Virus record (IMG/VR): IMGVR_UViG_3300027754_002436
Coordinates: 1 to 22,748 of that record
Source: a virus
Reading direction: 5' to 3' (one strand)
DNA length: 22,748 nucleotides
Position 1 is the first letter of the stretch; every line of letters starts with the position of its first letter. The position numbers and the translations under genes were made by a program. This document shows positions 1-6,334 of the stretch, piece after piece. The notes under the pieces are model-generated. The model saw only the letters and a list, made by a program, of their open reading frames with translations. It did not search any database and was not told the DNA's origin.

Positions 1-74
1 GCATACTGAACAAGTTGTTTGCTAATATCTGTCAGGACTCCATCCAGATCAAGGGCAATAACTTTATTGCTCAT
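1..74 (-). CDS. HAD-family phosphatase, 5' part only
   Basis: Only the first 24 codons are in the window; the rest lies beyond position 1. The start ATG (74-72) overlaps the TGA of the upstream methyltransferase (ATGA), so the two are translationally coupled. The visible N-terminus carries a hydrophobic strand and then LDLDGVLTD, which is HAD motif I (DxDGxxxD): the first Asp is the nucleophile and the second the general acid/base. HAD enzymes dephosphorylate nucleotides, sugars or polynucleotide ends; which substrate applies cannot be told from this fragment. Its coupling to a methyltransferase suggests a shared modification or nucleotide pathway, but that is inference. The family call is fairly sure because motif I sits at the expected place, right at the N-terminus. 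Confidence 0.75.
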   Translation of the reverse strand, partial: MSNKVIALDLDGVLTDISKQLVQY

Positions 75-595
75 AAATCACCTTTTAAAACATAAACACC
101 GATCTGCTGTCCACAATAAAACTTTATTACGTCAGGAAAAGATTCCATGACTTCATTGTGTGACCAATCATCTTTGACATGGATCTCATAACTATTATCG
201 TTAATTGCATCTTGAGGCCATTTAATAATAGGAATAGAAATAATAAAATATTTACAAATAGATTTAAATTTAGCAAAGACTGCAAGAGCTTCATCTTTAG
301 ACATATGCTCTAAAACATCTCCAGCAATTACTAAGTCATATAAGTGCCCTGAAACATCAAACGTTCTAACATCTTCATTGTATATATTAGTATAAAAATT
401 TTTTAAACCAAAATTATCAATATAAGGCTGCCAAGCCTCAACGCAAGACCAAACAGTCTCAGGTATATACCTATTCAATACATGATAGTAAGTACCTTGA
501 CCAGCACCAATATCTAAAACACTTTTAATACTTTCGCTAACAGACTGAACAAAAAAACTTGACCACTCTTTGCCCTCATAAGAACTGTTACCCAT
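71..595 (-). CDS. Class I SAM-dependent methyltransferase
   Basis: A 174-residue protein with a Rossmann methyltransferase core. SAM-binding motif I is VLDIGAGQGTY at residues 26-36; an acidic residue at the end of strand 2 (CVEAW, Glu53) would bind the ribose; DLVIAGDVLEHM (87-98) is the motif IV region usual in small-molecule and glycan methyltransferases. A later block with SYEIH and DDW (about 135-144) resembles sugar- or O-antigen-type methyltransferases seen in phages. The NPPY/DPPY motif of DNA amino-methyltransferases and the Pro-Cys motif of C5 enzymes are both absent, so a DNA base methylase is unlikely. The ATG at 595 has a strong AAGGAG site 5 bases upstream. The gene follows a hairpin at 612-647 and overlaps the HAD gene by four bases. 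The substrate is unknown. Confidence 0.8.
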   Translation of the reverse strand: MGNSSYEGKEWSSFFVQSVSESIKSVLDIGAGQGTYYHVLNRYIPETVWSCVEAWQPYIDNFGLKNFYTNIYNEDVRTFDVSGHLYDLVIAGDVLEHMSKDEALAVFAKFKSICKYFIISIPIIKWPQDAINDNSYEIHVKDDWSHNEVMESFPDVIKFYCGQQIGVYVLKGDL

Positions 596-611
596 AAATC
601 TCCTTAACTAG

Positions 612-647
612 ATAGCAAGGGGTAGCCATATAGCCACCCCTTGCTAT
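612..647 (-). terminator. Stable hairpin after the replication genes (terminator-like, no U-tract)
   Basis: A perfect 12-bp inverted repeat (612-623 with 636-647) extends inward by three more pairs in the minus-strand transcript, one of them G-U, leaving a loop of about six bases. It is the only strong secondary structure in the gap between the ssDNA-binding-like gene and the methyltransferase. No run of U follows on either strand, so it may be a weak or factor-dependent terminator, an RNA-processing site or a 3'-end stabiliser rather than a classical intrinsic terminator. Confidence 0.5.
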
Positions 648-657
648 GACTAATTGA

Positions 658-1296
658 TTACCAACTGTCCTTAGCAACTTCACCTGTAGTGAAGAACGCT
701 TCCTGCTTTGCATAAGGCAAAGTCATGTAAACGCTGTTAAGGTCATGTACTGGCAAAGACTTAATATTATCTGGCATTGGCGACTGATCCAACGGAATCA
801 AAGTGTAATTAGTATCCTGAGCACCAGAACCAGTGCGCGAGTACTTGTAGTAACGATCAGTAATAGAACCGAACTCCTTTGCGTACTCCATCAAGATTAA
901 ACCAATATGACGTTGATTAAACGTAGTGTCAATAATACGCGGTTCCCAAGTACCAGGCTCAGTCTCAATAGCAACGTTAATAAGCAAGTGAGTCTTTGGT
1001 CTCCAACGACCATCCTTTGTAACCTGCTCACTAGCCCAGCAACGATAATTGAACTTCTCAAGCCCAGAAGTTGAGGCTGCACGCCACTTCCAGTTAATCG
1101 GCGATGTAACAACTGGTACAGGGATTGCTGTACCGATTTGCTCATCAAAGTTTTTTGAATCTTCTGTCAATTCCTGACGGAAGCGAATCTTAAAAGTTTC
1201 ACCCGATGAGATCGTGAAAAACTTCTTTGTACCCGACGCGCTTTGTGACGGAATATTCTTCTCTAAGTCTTTTAGTGTTTTTAATGATTGAAACAT
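658..1296 (-). CDS. Probable phage single-stranded DNA-binding protein
   Basis: A 212-residue soluble protein with no signal or membrane segment. Its early part has a beta-rich FKIRFRQELTEDS block (about 34-46), followed by conserved-looking W and Y residues (INWKW, NYRCW). This resembles phage ssDNA-binding proteins that begin with a similar F-x-I-R-F strand; I recognise the pattern but cannot run a profile. The location directly after helicase and primase fits a replisome partner that coats the lagging strand. The C-terminus ends in Trp but lacks the long acidic tail of bacterial SSB. The ATG at 1296 is preceded by overlapping GGAGG and AGGA sites, the strongest ribosome-binding region in the replication cluster, which fits a protein needed in stoichiometric amounts. 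Alternative: an unrelated early protein. Confidence 0.55.
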   Translation of the reverse strand: MFQSLKTLKDLEKNIPSQSASGTKKFFTISSGETFKIRFRQELTEDSKNFDEQIGTAIPVPVVTSPINWKWRAASTSGLEKFNYRCWASEQVTKDGRWRPKTHLLINVAIETEPGTWEPRIIDTTFNQRHIGLILMEYAKEFGSITDRYYKYSRTGSGAQDTNYTLIPLDQSPMPDNIKSLPVHDLNSVYMTLPYAKQEAFFTTGEVAKDSW

Positions 1297-1299
1297 TTC

Positions 1300-2226
1300 C
1301 TACCTACCTCCAATAATTGTTTGTTTGTTTTGATATGATTTTTGTATTTCCTGCTCGGACATTTCGCATGGGTCTTTTACATGATCTGAAATGATCATGC
1401 GACTCAAGTCCTTGCCTTCGCAAGATCTAATTATAGCATCACACATGGCATCTCCAGCGTCATCTCTGTCAGAAAAAATAATTATTTTATCAAACCATTT
1501 TCTCAACATAGATGACTGATTCTCTGACACCTTCGCACCAAGTGTTGCTACACAATTTTTATAACCAGCTTGAATCACCTTTGCACAATCTAAACTTCCT
1601 TCTACAACTATGCACTCATCAAACTTTTTTGCGTTCTGTATATTGAATAATATATCTGCTCTTTTAAATCCCTTATTGTAAAGATACCTTGGATCTTGCC
1701 AGTCGTGGATAGCCCTACCAATTAAACCTACAACATTATATTTTGTATCTCTAACTGGTATTACTATTCTATCTTTGACCTTTGAAAATCCAATCTCTAA
1801 ATAAGCTAAAGTTTCTTTAGTCAACCCTCTTTCAATTAATGGTTGCAATAGATTTAACTCATCACTATTGTAATCAATCTTAATTGAATCAGTTGTTAAC
1901 TCCTCGACCTTTGCTGGATTTAAAGATCTTTCTAATTGGTATTGCAAATTTACAGGATCAACTACGTTTTCACGACCATATGATTTACCAGTAACATGCT
2001 TATATAGTTGCCTAAAGTTACCTTTTCTATCACATGATGGATTAAAGCATTGCCATAGCCCGGTCTTCAAGTTTATATAAAAAGCAGGGCTATGTGTATT
2101 CTTATGGAATGGACAATAAAGAGTTGCCTCTTTACCACTCTCTGTCTGAATATTTATATTATTATCAGAAAACAATCTTCTGATATCTGACTCAAGGTTA
2201 CTTGATGAATACAATTTTGAATTCAA
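1300..2226 (-). CDS. DnaG-type DNA primase, compact
   Basis: Makes RNA primers for phage DNA replication. The N-terminus has a CHC2-type zinc-binding domain: C38, H41, C60 and C65, in the contexts YCPFH and CFNPSC. A core block with DRIVIPVRD (152-160) follows, then a TOPRIM domain: Glu209 in VVEGSLD, and the D253/D255 pair in FSDRDDAGDA for metal binding. DHVKDPCE (281-288) matches the KDP element that closes TOPRIM in primases. At 308 residues it is much shorter than cellular DnaG, with no helicase domain; the helicase is encoded separately just upstream. The chosen start is TTG, with AGGAG about 10 bases before it, because no in-frame ATG or GTG lies nearby. It overlaps the preceding small gene by 29 bases, so expression is probably coupled. 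Confidence 0.9.
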   Translation of the reverse strand: MNSKLYSSSNLESDIRRLFSDNNINIQTESGKEATLYCPFHKNTHSPAFYINLKTGLWQCFNPSCDRKGNFRQLYKHVTGKSYGRENVVDPVNLQYQLERSLNPAKVEELTTDSIKIDYNSDELNLLQPLIERGLTKETLAYLEIGFSKVKDRIVIPVRDTKYNVVGLIGRAIHDWQDPRYLYNKGFKRADILFNIQNAKKFDECIVVEGSLDCAKVIQAGYKNCVATLGAKVSENQSSMLRKWFDKIIIFSDRDDAGDAMCDAIIRSCEGKDLSRMIISDHVKDPCEMSEQEIQKSYQNKQTIIGGR

Positions 2227-2389
2227 AAGTCTCAGTCTCCTGTTTGTAATCTGTATAAAGTTTGGTACTAGAAAACTTGTACTTCTCCTTTACTTCATCT
2301 TCCATCCAAGGCCTAAGTCTAATAATAGATTCAACATCACGACTTGTCCCCTTAAGAACATATGCTACTGAATTATCTTTTGTTTTCAT
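2198..2389 (-). CDS. Small unknown protein between helicase and primase
   Basis: I do not recognise this protein. It is about 63 residues, charged, with no Cys, no membrane segment and no visible motif. Two starts are possible: an ATG at 2401, or an ATG at 2389 that overlaps the helicase stop in an ATGA arrangement. I chose the latter because neighbouring genes use the same coupling. Its 3' end overlaps the primase start by 29 bases. Being sandwiched between helicase and primase in one operon suggests a replication accessory role, but nothing in the sequence shows it. The sequence gives no sign of decay and the frame is intact. Confidence 0.65.
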   Translation of the reverse strand: MKTKDNSVAYVLKGTSRDVESIIRLRPWMEDEVKEKYKFSSTKLYTDYKQETETFEFKIVFIK

Positions 2390-3606
2390 CCTAAATCCCA
2401 TTCTTCATTCCACTTACCAGTTTCAAGATTCCATCTTAGATAAAAACCAAAATGGCTTGCTCGTCTGACCTTGCGTGATACAACCTGAAACAGATCAGAA
2501 TTATATTCACGATGAATCGCCAAAACTAGGTCGGCATCATAAGCCAATTGCTTTGACCATGCTACTTCCTCAAGTTCGGGTGGTCTGTCTCCATGACCTT
2601 CTGCCATAGTTACTGCTGCTACGTCAATAATAGGAATATTGTTTTTAACAGCAATTCTTTTAAAAGCTTTTGAAAGGTTCTTTGCTTTTTCTGTTTCAGT
2701 CTTTGCACCGCTTGAATCATCAAACAGACCATGATAGTCAAGAATAACCATATCTGGTTGGTACTGGTCAATCTTAGCCTGAACCATGTTCTGGTCTGCT
2801 GTCTCAAGCCCCTCTGATGTAATCAGATAGATTGGTTGCTTACCCTCAAAAGTCTTCTCAGCCCATGAAGCATATCTATCCACAATCTTGGCATTGGCTT
2901 TAACAAGGTCAGTATTAGTAAAGTTACCTTCACCATTATTTAATAATGTATCTAGTCTTTGACCTTCTTGGAGTTTATTCATTTCTAATGAAATAATCAT
3001 TGGTCTATAGCCAGCTCGCCAAGCATTAGCAGCAAATAGTCTTGCAATAAAAGACTTGCCAACGCCTGTCCAACCTAGCAACACAATAAAGTCACCAGCC
3101 TGCCAACCACCAAACACTTTATCAATAACACTAATACCGCTGGGGATACCAACAATATCACTATCAGGATTGAGCGAACGTTCACGCAGTTCATTACTAC
3201 GGTCACGCCATTCACCCGCCAAGTCAGTATCCTTTAGATTACTAGAATATTTATACAACTTAGAAGTATTTTCCATTAGATAAGACAAAGCCTCTTTTGG
3301 ACCAAGTTCACCTAAAAGAGAATGAGCCTGGGCAACAATTCTTCTAGTTTGCAAAGCCAAAGATTCTCTCTTAGCCTGTTCAACATAGTAACCTAAAGGC
3401 TCTGTCGCTGTAATAAACTCAAAGTCAGAGAAATGAGATTTAATAGTATCTTTTGATGGTGGTTTACTATGCTTATCGTAATGACTTAGAATAAAATTCC
3501 AGATATCCCGATACTCAGCAAATACACCGTCAACCCCCTCGTTTACAGCGGTAACCATGTCACCGCTTTCAACAATTGAGTTAATCAATCGCATTTCATA
3601 GTTCAT
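2386..3606 (-). CDS. Replicative DNA helicase, DnaB family
   Basis: Hexameric 5'-3' helicase that unwinds the fork and recruits primase. Counting from the ATG at 3606, the protein has 406 residues. The N-terminal part (about 1-120) resembles the DnaB N-terminal helical domain (YEMRLINSIVESGD). The RecA-like motor follows: Walker A GWTGVGKS at about 178-185, the SLEM element with Glu near 208, Walker B MVILDYHG at about 286-293, and a distal ADLVLAIHRE element matching the DnaB motif H4 region. A TTG three codons upstream (3615) is a possible alternative start; the ATG is preferred although its ribosome-binding site is weak. It overlaps the preceding gene by 11 bases and the next by four, so this is a coupled operon. 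Confidence 0.93.
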   Translation of the reverse strand: MNYEMRLINSIVESGDMVTAVNEGVDGVFAEYRDIWNFILSHYDKHSKPPSKDTIKSHFSDFEFITATEPLGYYVEQAKRESLALQTRRIVAQAHSLLGELGPKEALSYLMENTSKLYKYSSNLKDTDLAGEWRDRSNELRERSLNPDSDIVGIPSGISVIDKVFGGWQAGDFIVLLGWTGVGKSFIARLFAANAWRAGYRPMIISLEMNKLQEGQRLDTLLNNGEGNFTNTDLVKANAKIVDRYASWAEKTFEGKQPIYLITSEGLETADQNMVQAKIDQYQPDMVILDYHGLFDDSSGAKTETEKAKNLSKAFKRIAVKNNIPIIDVAAVTMAEGHGDRPPELEEVAWSKQLAYDADLVLAIHREYNSDLFQVVSRKVRRASHFGFYLRWNLETGKWNEEWDLG

Positions 3607-3916
3607 ATTCTTCAATCAACTTTCTTGTCTCGGCAACTGTTTGTTTAAATTTATCAATTGATAAACGTTCTTTCTTTACTTTATCAACAAAGTCTCTTGA
3701 TTTAATAGCAAAATCAAAAACAAGAATTGGACCGTATTCTGATTTTACATATAATTTGATAGCATTAAGCAAATCATCACTATCGTAATGCTTTGCTATG
3801 CTATCGGCTATATCTTCTTGACGAGGGGAATCTGGAATAAACAATCTACCTTCCGATTCGCACACTACTTTAAACACTTGAATTAAATCACTACCAGTAA
3901 TTGACATTGGTATCAT
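3596..3916 (-). CDS. Small protein in helicase-loader position
   Basis: A 106-residue protein with charged, predicted helical sequence and no Cys, signal or membrane segment. A central stretch with EYGPILVFDFAIKSRDFV (about 60-77) looks conserved and may be a structural core; the C-terminal third is a likely coiled or extended helix rich in Lys, Glu and Arg. Its ATG overlaps the TGA of the WhiB-like gene (ATGA), and its end overlaps the helicase start. Many phages encode a helicase loader immediately upstream of the DnaB gene (for example G39P in SPP1), and size and place fit, but I see no diagnostic motif and there is no Walker A, so it is not a DnaC/DnaI-type ATPase. Function is inferred from context only. 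Confidence 0.7.
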   Translation of the reverse strand: MIPMSITGSDLIQVFKVVCESEGRLFIPDSPRQEDIADSIAKHYDSDDLLNAIKLYVKSEYGPILVFDFAIKSRDFVDKVKKERLSIDKFKQTVAETRKLIEEYEL

Positions 3917-4140
3917 CCATCTTTTTGAAATTTGATAATTAATCTTTCATATTCGGATACGCCAGCAATTACGCCAACAACAACGTCACTATCACTACTA
4001 AAAGCGTTAGTTAAACATTGTTTGTGCATAGTGCACTTGGCGCAACCACTCTTGGCATATTCTATATCAAGAAGGTTATAAGATAACCATCTTTGTGAAT
4101 GCTCATCTTGTGAGCAAACCGCTTTACTAAGCCATGTCAC
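3913..4140 (-). CDS. WhiB-like (Wbl) Fe-S transcription factor
   Basis: A 75-residue protein with the four-Cys signature of WhiB proteins: C9, then C33, C36 and C42 (spacing C-x23-C-x2-C-x5-C). In the family these ligate a 4Fe-4S cluster. The family's GVWGG turn appears as GVIAG at 56-60, followed by an acidic residue and YER like the usual E-R after the turn. Wbl proteins bind the primary sigma factor and alter promoter use; phage versions such as TM4 WhiBTM4 interfere with host WhiB. The usual basic AT-hook-like C-terminal tail is very short here. The start is GTG, overlapping the upstream TGA (GTGA). The first spacing is a little shorter than in many cellular members and the Trp of the turn is missing, so it is a divergent member. 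Confidence 0.72.
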   Translation of the reverse strand: MTWLSKAVCSQDEHSQRWLSYNLLDIEYAKSGCAKCTMHKQCLTNAFSSDSDVVVGVIAGVSEYERLIIKFQKDG

Positions 4141-4331
4141 TTATCAAGTTCTTTAAGCTTTGCCTCAATTTGTTCGTCAAGAGCAGCCCAAAGTTTTTTC
4201 CATGATGATTCATCTTCCATTGAAGATGCCATAATCTTAGCACCAGCATCAAGGCGAAGAGATTCGTAGTTACCAAGGTTCTTGGTAATACCTACCGATG
4301 CCCAAATTTCTGCTTTATCATTGTCAATCAT
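4137..4331 (-). CDS. Small phage protein with a GITKNLGNYES motif, function unknown
   Basis: A 64-residue acidic protein. The N-terminal half has a beta-like stretch with VGITKNLGNYESLRLDAG (about 13-30); the C-terminal half is one amphipathic helix rich in Glu, Lys and Leu. Sequences with a T-x-NLGNYES core recur in small phage proteins, in my recollection without an assigned function. It lies in an overlapping chain: ATG overlaps the TGA of the MerR-like gene (ATGA) and its own TGA overlaps the GTG of the WhiB-like gene. Co-translation with two regulators hints at a regulatory or nucleic-acid role, which is inference. Confidence 0.7.
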   Translation of the reverse strand: MIDNDKAEIWASVGITKNLGNYESLRLDAGAKIMASSMEDESSWKKLWAALDEQIEAKLKELDK

Positions 4332-4759
4332 AATTTGTTAACCTTTTCTCGTAAAGAAACAATGCTGTTTCTTATGTTGTTGTTTTTAACATTAGCAGGT
4401 CTTCCAGACTTCCTGCCAGAAAAGAATGCTACCACATCGTAAACATCGGATTCTGTATAAAACCGCCAATTTTTATACGCCTCACTTTGTTCTGCTTCCA
4501 ATGCTGGTCTGGCAAGCAATCCATTCTTTTCATATTTTCTGATTGTATCAGATCTTTTACCAGTAATTTTAGATAACTCACCAATAGTGTACAAACGACT
4601 TAAAAGTAATTCACCACCATTGAAGGGGACAATTTCTTCATTCTCTTCTAACAGGAATTTTACAATTACACTGTTAGAAGAGCGATGAATCTTTTTTACT
4701 TTTACAATAAGTGTTTTATATAAATAAAACTTATTTTCTATAATTTTATTTGTTATCAT
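4328..4759 (-). CDS. MerR/excisionase-type winged-helix DNA-binding protein with N-terminal extension
   Basis: A 143-residue protein. Residues about 57-115 form a MerR-like winged helix-turn-helix: YTIGELSKITGKRSDTIRKY is the recognition HTH, and a later RFYTESDVYDVV segment matches the R-x-Y-x-x-x-D-V wing and helix of MerR or excisionase proteins. Residues 1-50 are unusual: basic beta strands (VKVKKIHR, VIVKFLLEENEEIVPF) like a small SH3 or Tudor-type barrel. The C-terminus is basic (RKSGRPANVKNNN) and lacks the metal- or drug-binding Cys of classical MerR. It overlaps the zinc-ribbon gene by 14 bases and the next gene by four. A perfect inverted repeat lies inside its coding sequence at 4643-4682. 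Likely a phage transcription regulator; with no integrase here, an excisionase role is not supported. Confidence 0.75.
   Translation of the reverse strand: MITNKIIENKFYLYKTLIVKVKKIHRSSNSVIVKFLLEENEEIVPFNGGELLLSRLYTIGELSKITGKRSDTIRKYEKNGLLARPALEAEQSEAYKNWRFYTESDVYDVVAFFSGRKSGRPANVKNNNIRNSIVSLREKVNKL
4643..4682. repeat. Perfect 12-bp inverted repeat inside the MerR-like gene
   Basis: CTCTTCTAACAG at 4643-4654 is matched exactly by its reverse complement CTGTTAGAAGAG at 4671-4682, separated by 16 bases. It encodes residues about 26-39 of the MerR-like protein, in the linker between its strands. It could be a hairpin in the mRNA or a DNA operator. Codon choice alone does not force this symmetry. 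Function is unproven. Confidence 0.7.
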
Positions 4760-4934
4760 TTCTTATCTTTTCTAAGATTTTATTTAGTTTATCAACTTGA
4801 ATATCAGCAGAATGACCACACTTTATGCATGTAACATCTACCCAGTATTGTCCTAAACTATAATACTGCTCTCCAATGTATTTTCTACCACCGCATTTAA
4901 TGCAGCGCATATACACATCTGAGAACTTAATCAC
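4746..4934 (-). CDS. Zinc-ribbon protein
   Basis: A 62-residue protein with two CxxC knuckles: C11/C14 (RCIKCGG) and C36/C39 (TCIKCGH), the pattern of a zinc ribbon. Aromatic residues lie between the knuckles and a charged helix forms the C-terminus. Such proteins bind nucleic acid or protein partners; no enzyme motif is present. The GTG at 4934 lies one base after the holin-like gene's stop, consistent with coupled translation; an ATG eight codons in (4910) is an alternative, and neither has a strong ribosome-binding site. The gene overlaps the MerR-like gene by 14 bases. Its placement with DNA-binding proteins suggests a regulatory or DNA-metabolism role, which is inference. Confidence 0.75.
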   Translation of the reverse strand: MIKFSDVYMRCIKCGGRKYIGEQYYSLGQYWVDVTCIKCGHSADIQVDKLNKILEKIRNDNK

Positions 4935-4935
4935 C

Positions 4936-5139
4936 TTACTTTTTTAGTGTTGATGCCGAACTAGGATCTCCAACTTGAGTCGCAAGAAAACCTTTAAGAA
5001 CGCTAATACCAGCTGCCAAAGCAGCAGCAGTAGCCGACTTAACTTCATCAACACCACCAACAGTGTAAATAGCAATAAATGCCTGGGCAGCTGTCCACAG
5101 TGCTCTTTCAGCAATATCTTTATATAGTTTGTTATTCAT
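4936..5139 (-). CDS. Putative holin
   Basis: A 67-residue protein with a short charged N-terminus, then two hydrophobic segments (about 13-28, with ALWTAAQAFIAIYTVGG, and about 35-54, rich in Ala, Leu and Gly) separated by a DEVKS turn, and a polar Ser-rich tail ending in two lysines. This matches the small holins with E-R-A-x-x-T-x-A-Q and S-V-L-K motifs seen in phages of Gram-positive hosts (r1t-like). Holins form the timed membrane lesion that releases lysin. The ATG has an AAGGAG site that overlaps the stop of the upstream phosphoesterase gene. No endolysin gene adjoins it in this window, so the assignment rests on sequence features alone; another small membrane protein is possible. Confidence 0.65.
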   Translation of the reverse strand: MNNKLYKDIAERALWTAAQAFIAIYTVGGVDEVKSATAAALAAGISVLKGFLATQVGDPSSASTLKK

Positions 5140-5148
5140 ATTATCTCC

Positions 5149-6321
5149 TTATAGCCAGCAGTTATATTCTGCTGTTACAATACCCTTATCTGGATGAACA
5201 AACATTAGCGGTTGTGATGGTTGCCCAATGGCCGCTAGGCTCTCCATTGCATAAGTGTTTGTAGATTCTGGACTACCAGAAATTCTGAACTGTACAGTAT
5301 TAAATGTCATCTTAGTTGGTGTGTGGAAGTGTCCACAGTAAACATCAGTGAAATCTTCTTGTACAGCCCCAACTTTCCAGCCATAAACTTTCTTTTGAAA
5401 GCCATAAAGCGTAGAAAGACTACCAAATTGATCGCCATGAATCAACATTGACTTGTAGTTACCAATTGAGTCAATAGCATACCAATTTCTCTCTCCACGA
5501 CCATCAGGGATCTGGAAACTAATTCTCTTTTCATCTTCATACATCAACTGAATGATGCGATAAAGCATTCTATCGGCATTAGTTTCTGGATCATGATCTC
5601 TACGTGAACGACCACCAATAGCACCATGATTACCAATAACACCGACAAAAACAACCTTCTCAAAGTTCTCCAACATTTTGTTGATAAACTTTCTCATAAT
5701 TCTTGGACCATCAACAGTTACCTGGCGATATAGTCCACCATCAACTAAGAAACTTTGCCCAGGGAAAATAAGTTCACCCTCAACAATATCTCCAAGACAC
5801 CAAATATGAATTTCATTAATTGGATGATCTGCTCTTTGAACATTTGTTACATCAACAACTTTTTGAGCAAATCTTTCAATACGCTCTTCACATACAGTTG
5901 AATTATAATCTGGTGTAACCTTAGCAAGTTGCCAGTCTGCTAGAACAGCAACTGCTACTTCTTCATTCTTATTATTCTTTTTGCTTTTAGTTGCAAAAAA
6001 GTTTCTATCAATTTCAGTAGGCTTTTGTTTTACAATTGTATCTTTAACAGCTGAATACACAGCAGAAGCAATCTCATCCTGCTTACTCTTAACCTTTTCA
6101 TATTCTGAAAGAAGTTTATTGTAAGCAACACGCAGCGCAGCATCGCTAACACTTTCGCTAGAAGCATCTAGACCGGGGATATCCACAATTCCATTTTCCT
6201 TTCTAAACTTGCATAAACCAAGAACGTCTATTGATTTACGACATGATGATTGAGCATACTTTTGATTGGGTGAATTGGGTTCAAACTCAAGTTCACAATT
6301 CTTGCCTTCACATTTCTTCAT
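5149..6321 (-). CDS. Metallophosphoesterase (calcineurin-like) with Cys-rich N-terminus
   Basis: The start is the ATG at 6321, which has AGGAGGG just upstream; an in-frame TTG further upstream is rejected. The protein is 390 residues. Residues 4-37 hold four Cys (C4, C9, C27, C37) in a small zinc-finger-like knot; a charged helical linker leads to the phosphoesterase domain from about 121. Its motifs are in the normal order: LADWQ (D129, Q131; the usual DxH is DxQ), LGDIVEG (G177-D178), GNHG (N231, H232), HGD (295-297) and GHFH (330-333), which bind two metal ions. These enzymes cut phosphodiester or phosphomonoester bonds; phage members near replication genes are suspected nucleases. The gene starts a group running into the holin-like gene and is preceded by an inverted repeat at 6335-6360. 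Confidence 0.85.
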   Translation of the reverse strand: MKKCEGKNCELEFEPNSPNQKYAQSSCRKSIDVLGLCKFRKENGIVDIPGLDASSESVSDAALRVAYNKLLSEYEKVKSKQDEIASAVYSAVKDTIVKQKPTEIDRNFFATKSKKNNKNEEVAVAVLADWQLAKVTPDYNSTVCEERIERFAQKVVDVTNVQRADHPINEIHIWCLGDIVEGELIFPGQSFLVDGGLYRQVTVDGPRIMRKFINKMLENFEKVVFVGVIGNHGAIGGRSRRDHDPETNADRMLYRIIQLMYEDEKRISFQIPDGRGERNWYAIDSIGNYKSMLIHGDQFGSLSTLYGFQKKVYGWKVGAVQEDFTDVYCGHFHTPTKMTFNTVQFRISGSPESTNTYAMESLAAIGQPSQPLMFVHPDKGIVTAEYNCWL

Positions 6322-6334
6322 TGTCCCTCCTACG

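Noticed and set aside
4322-4350. TTGACA-like hexamer near the start of the 64-residue gene
   Set aside because: No matching -10 box lies 16-18 bases downstream, and it falls inside an overlapping gene chain.
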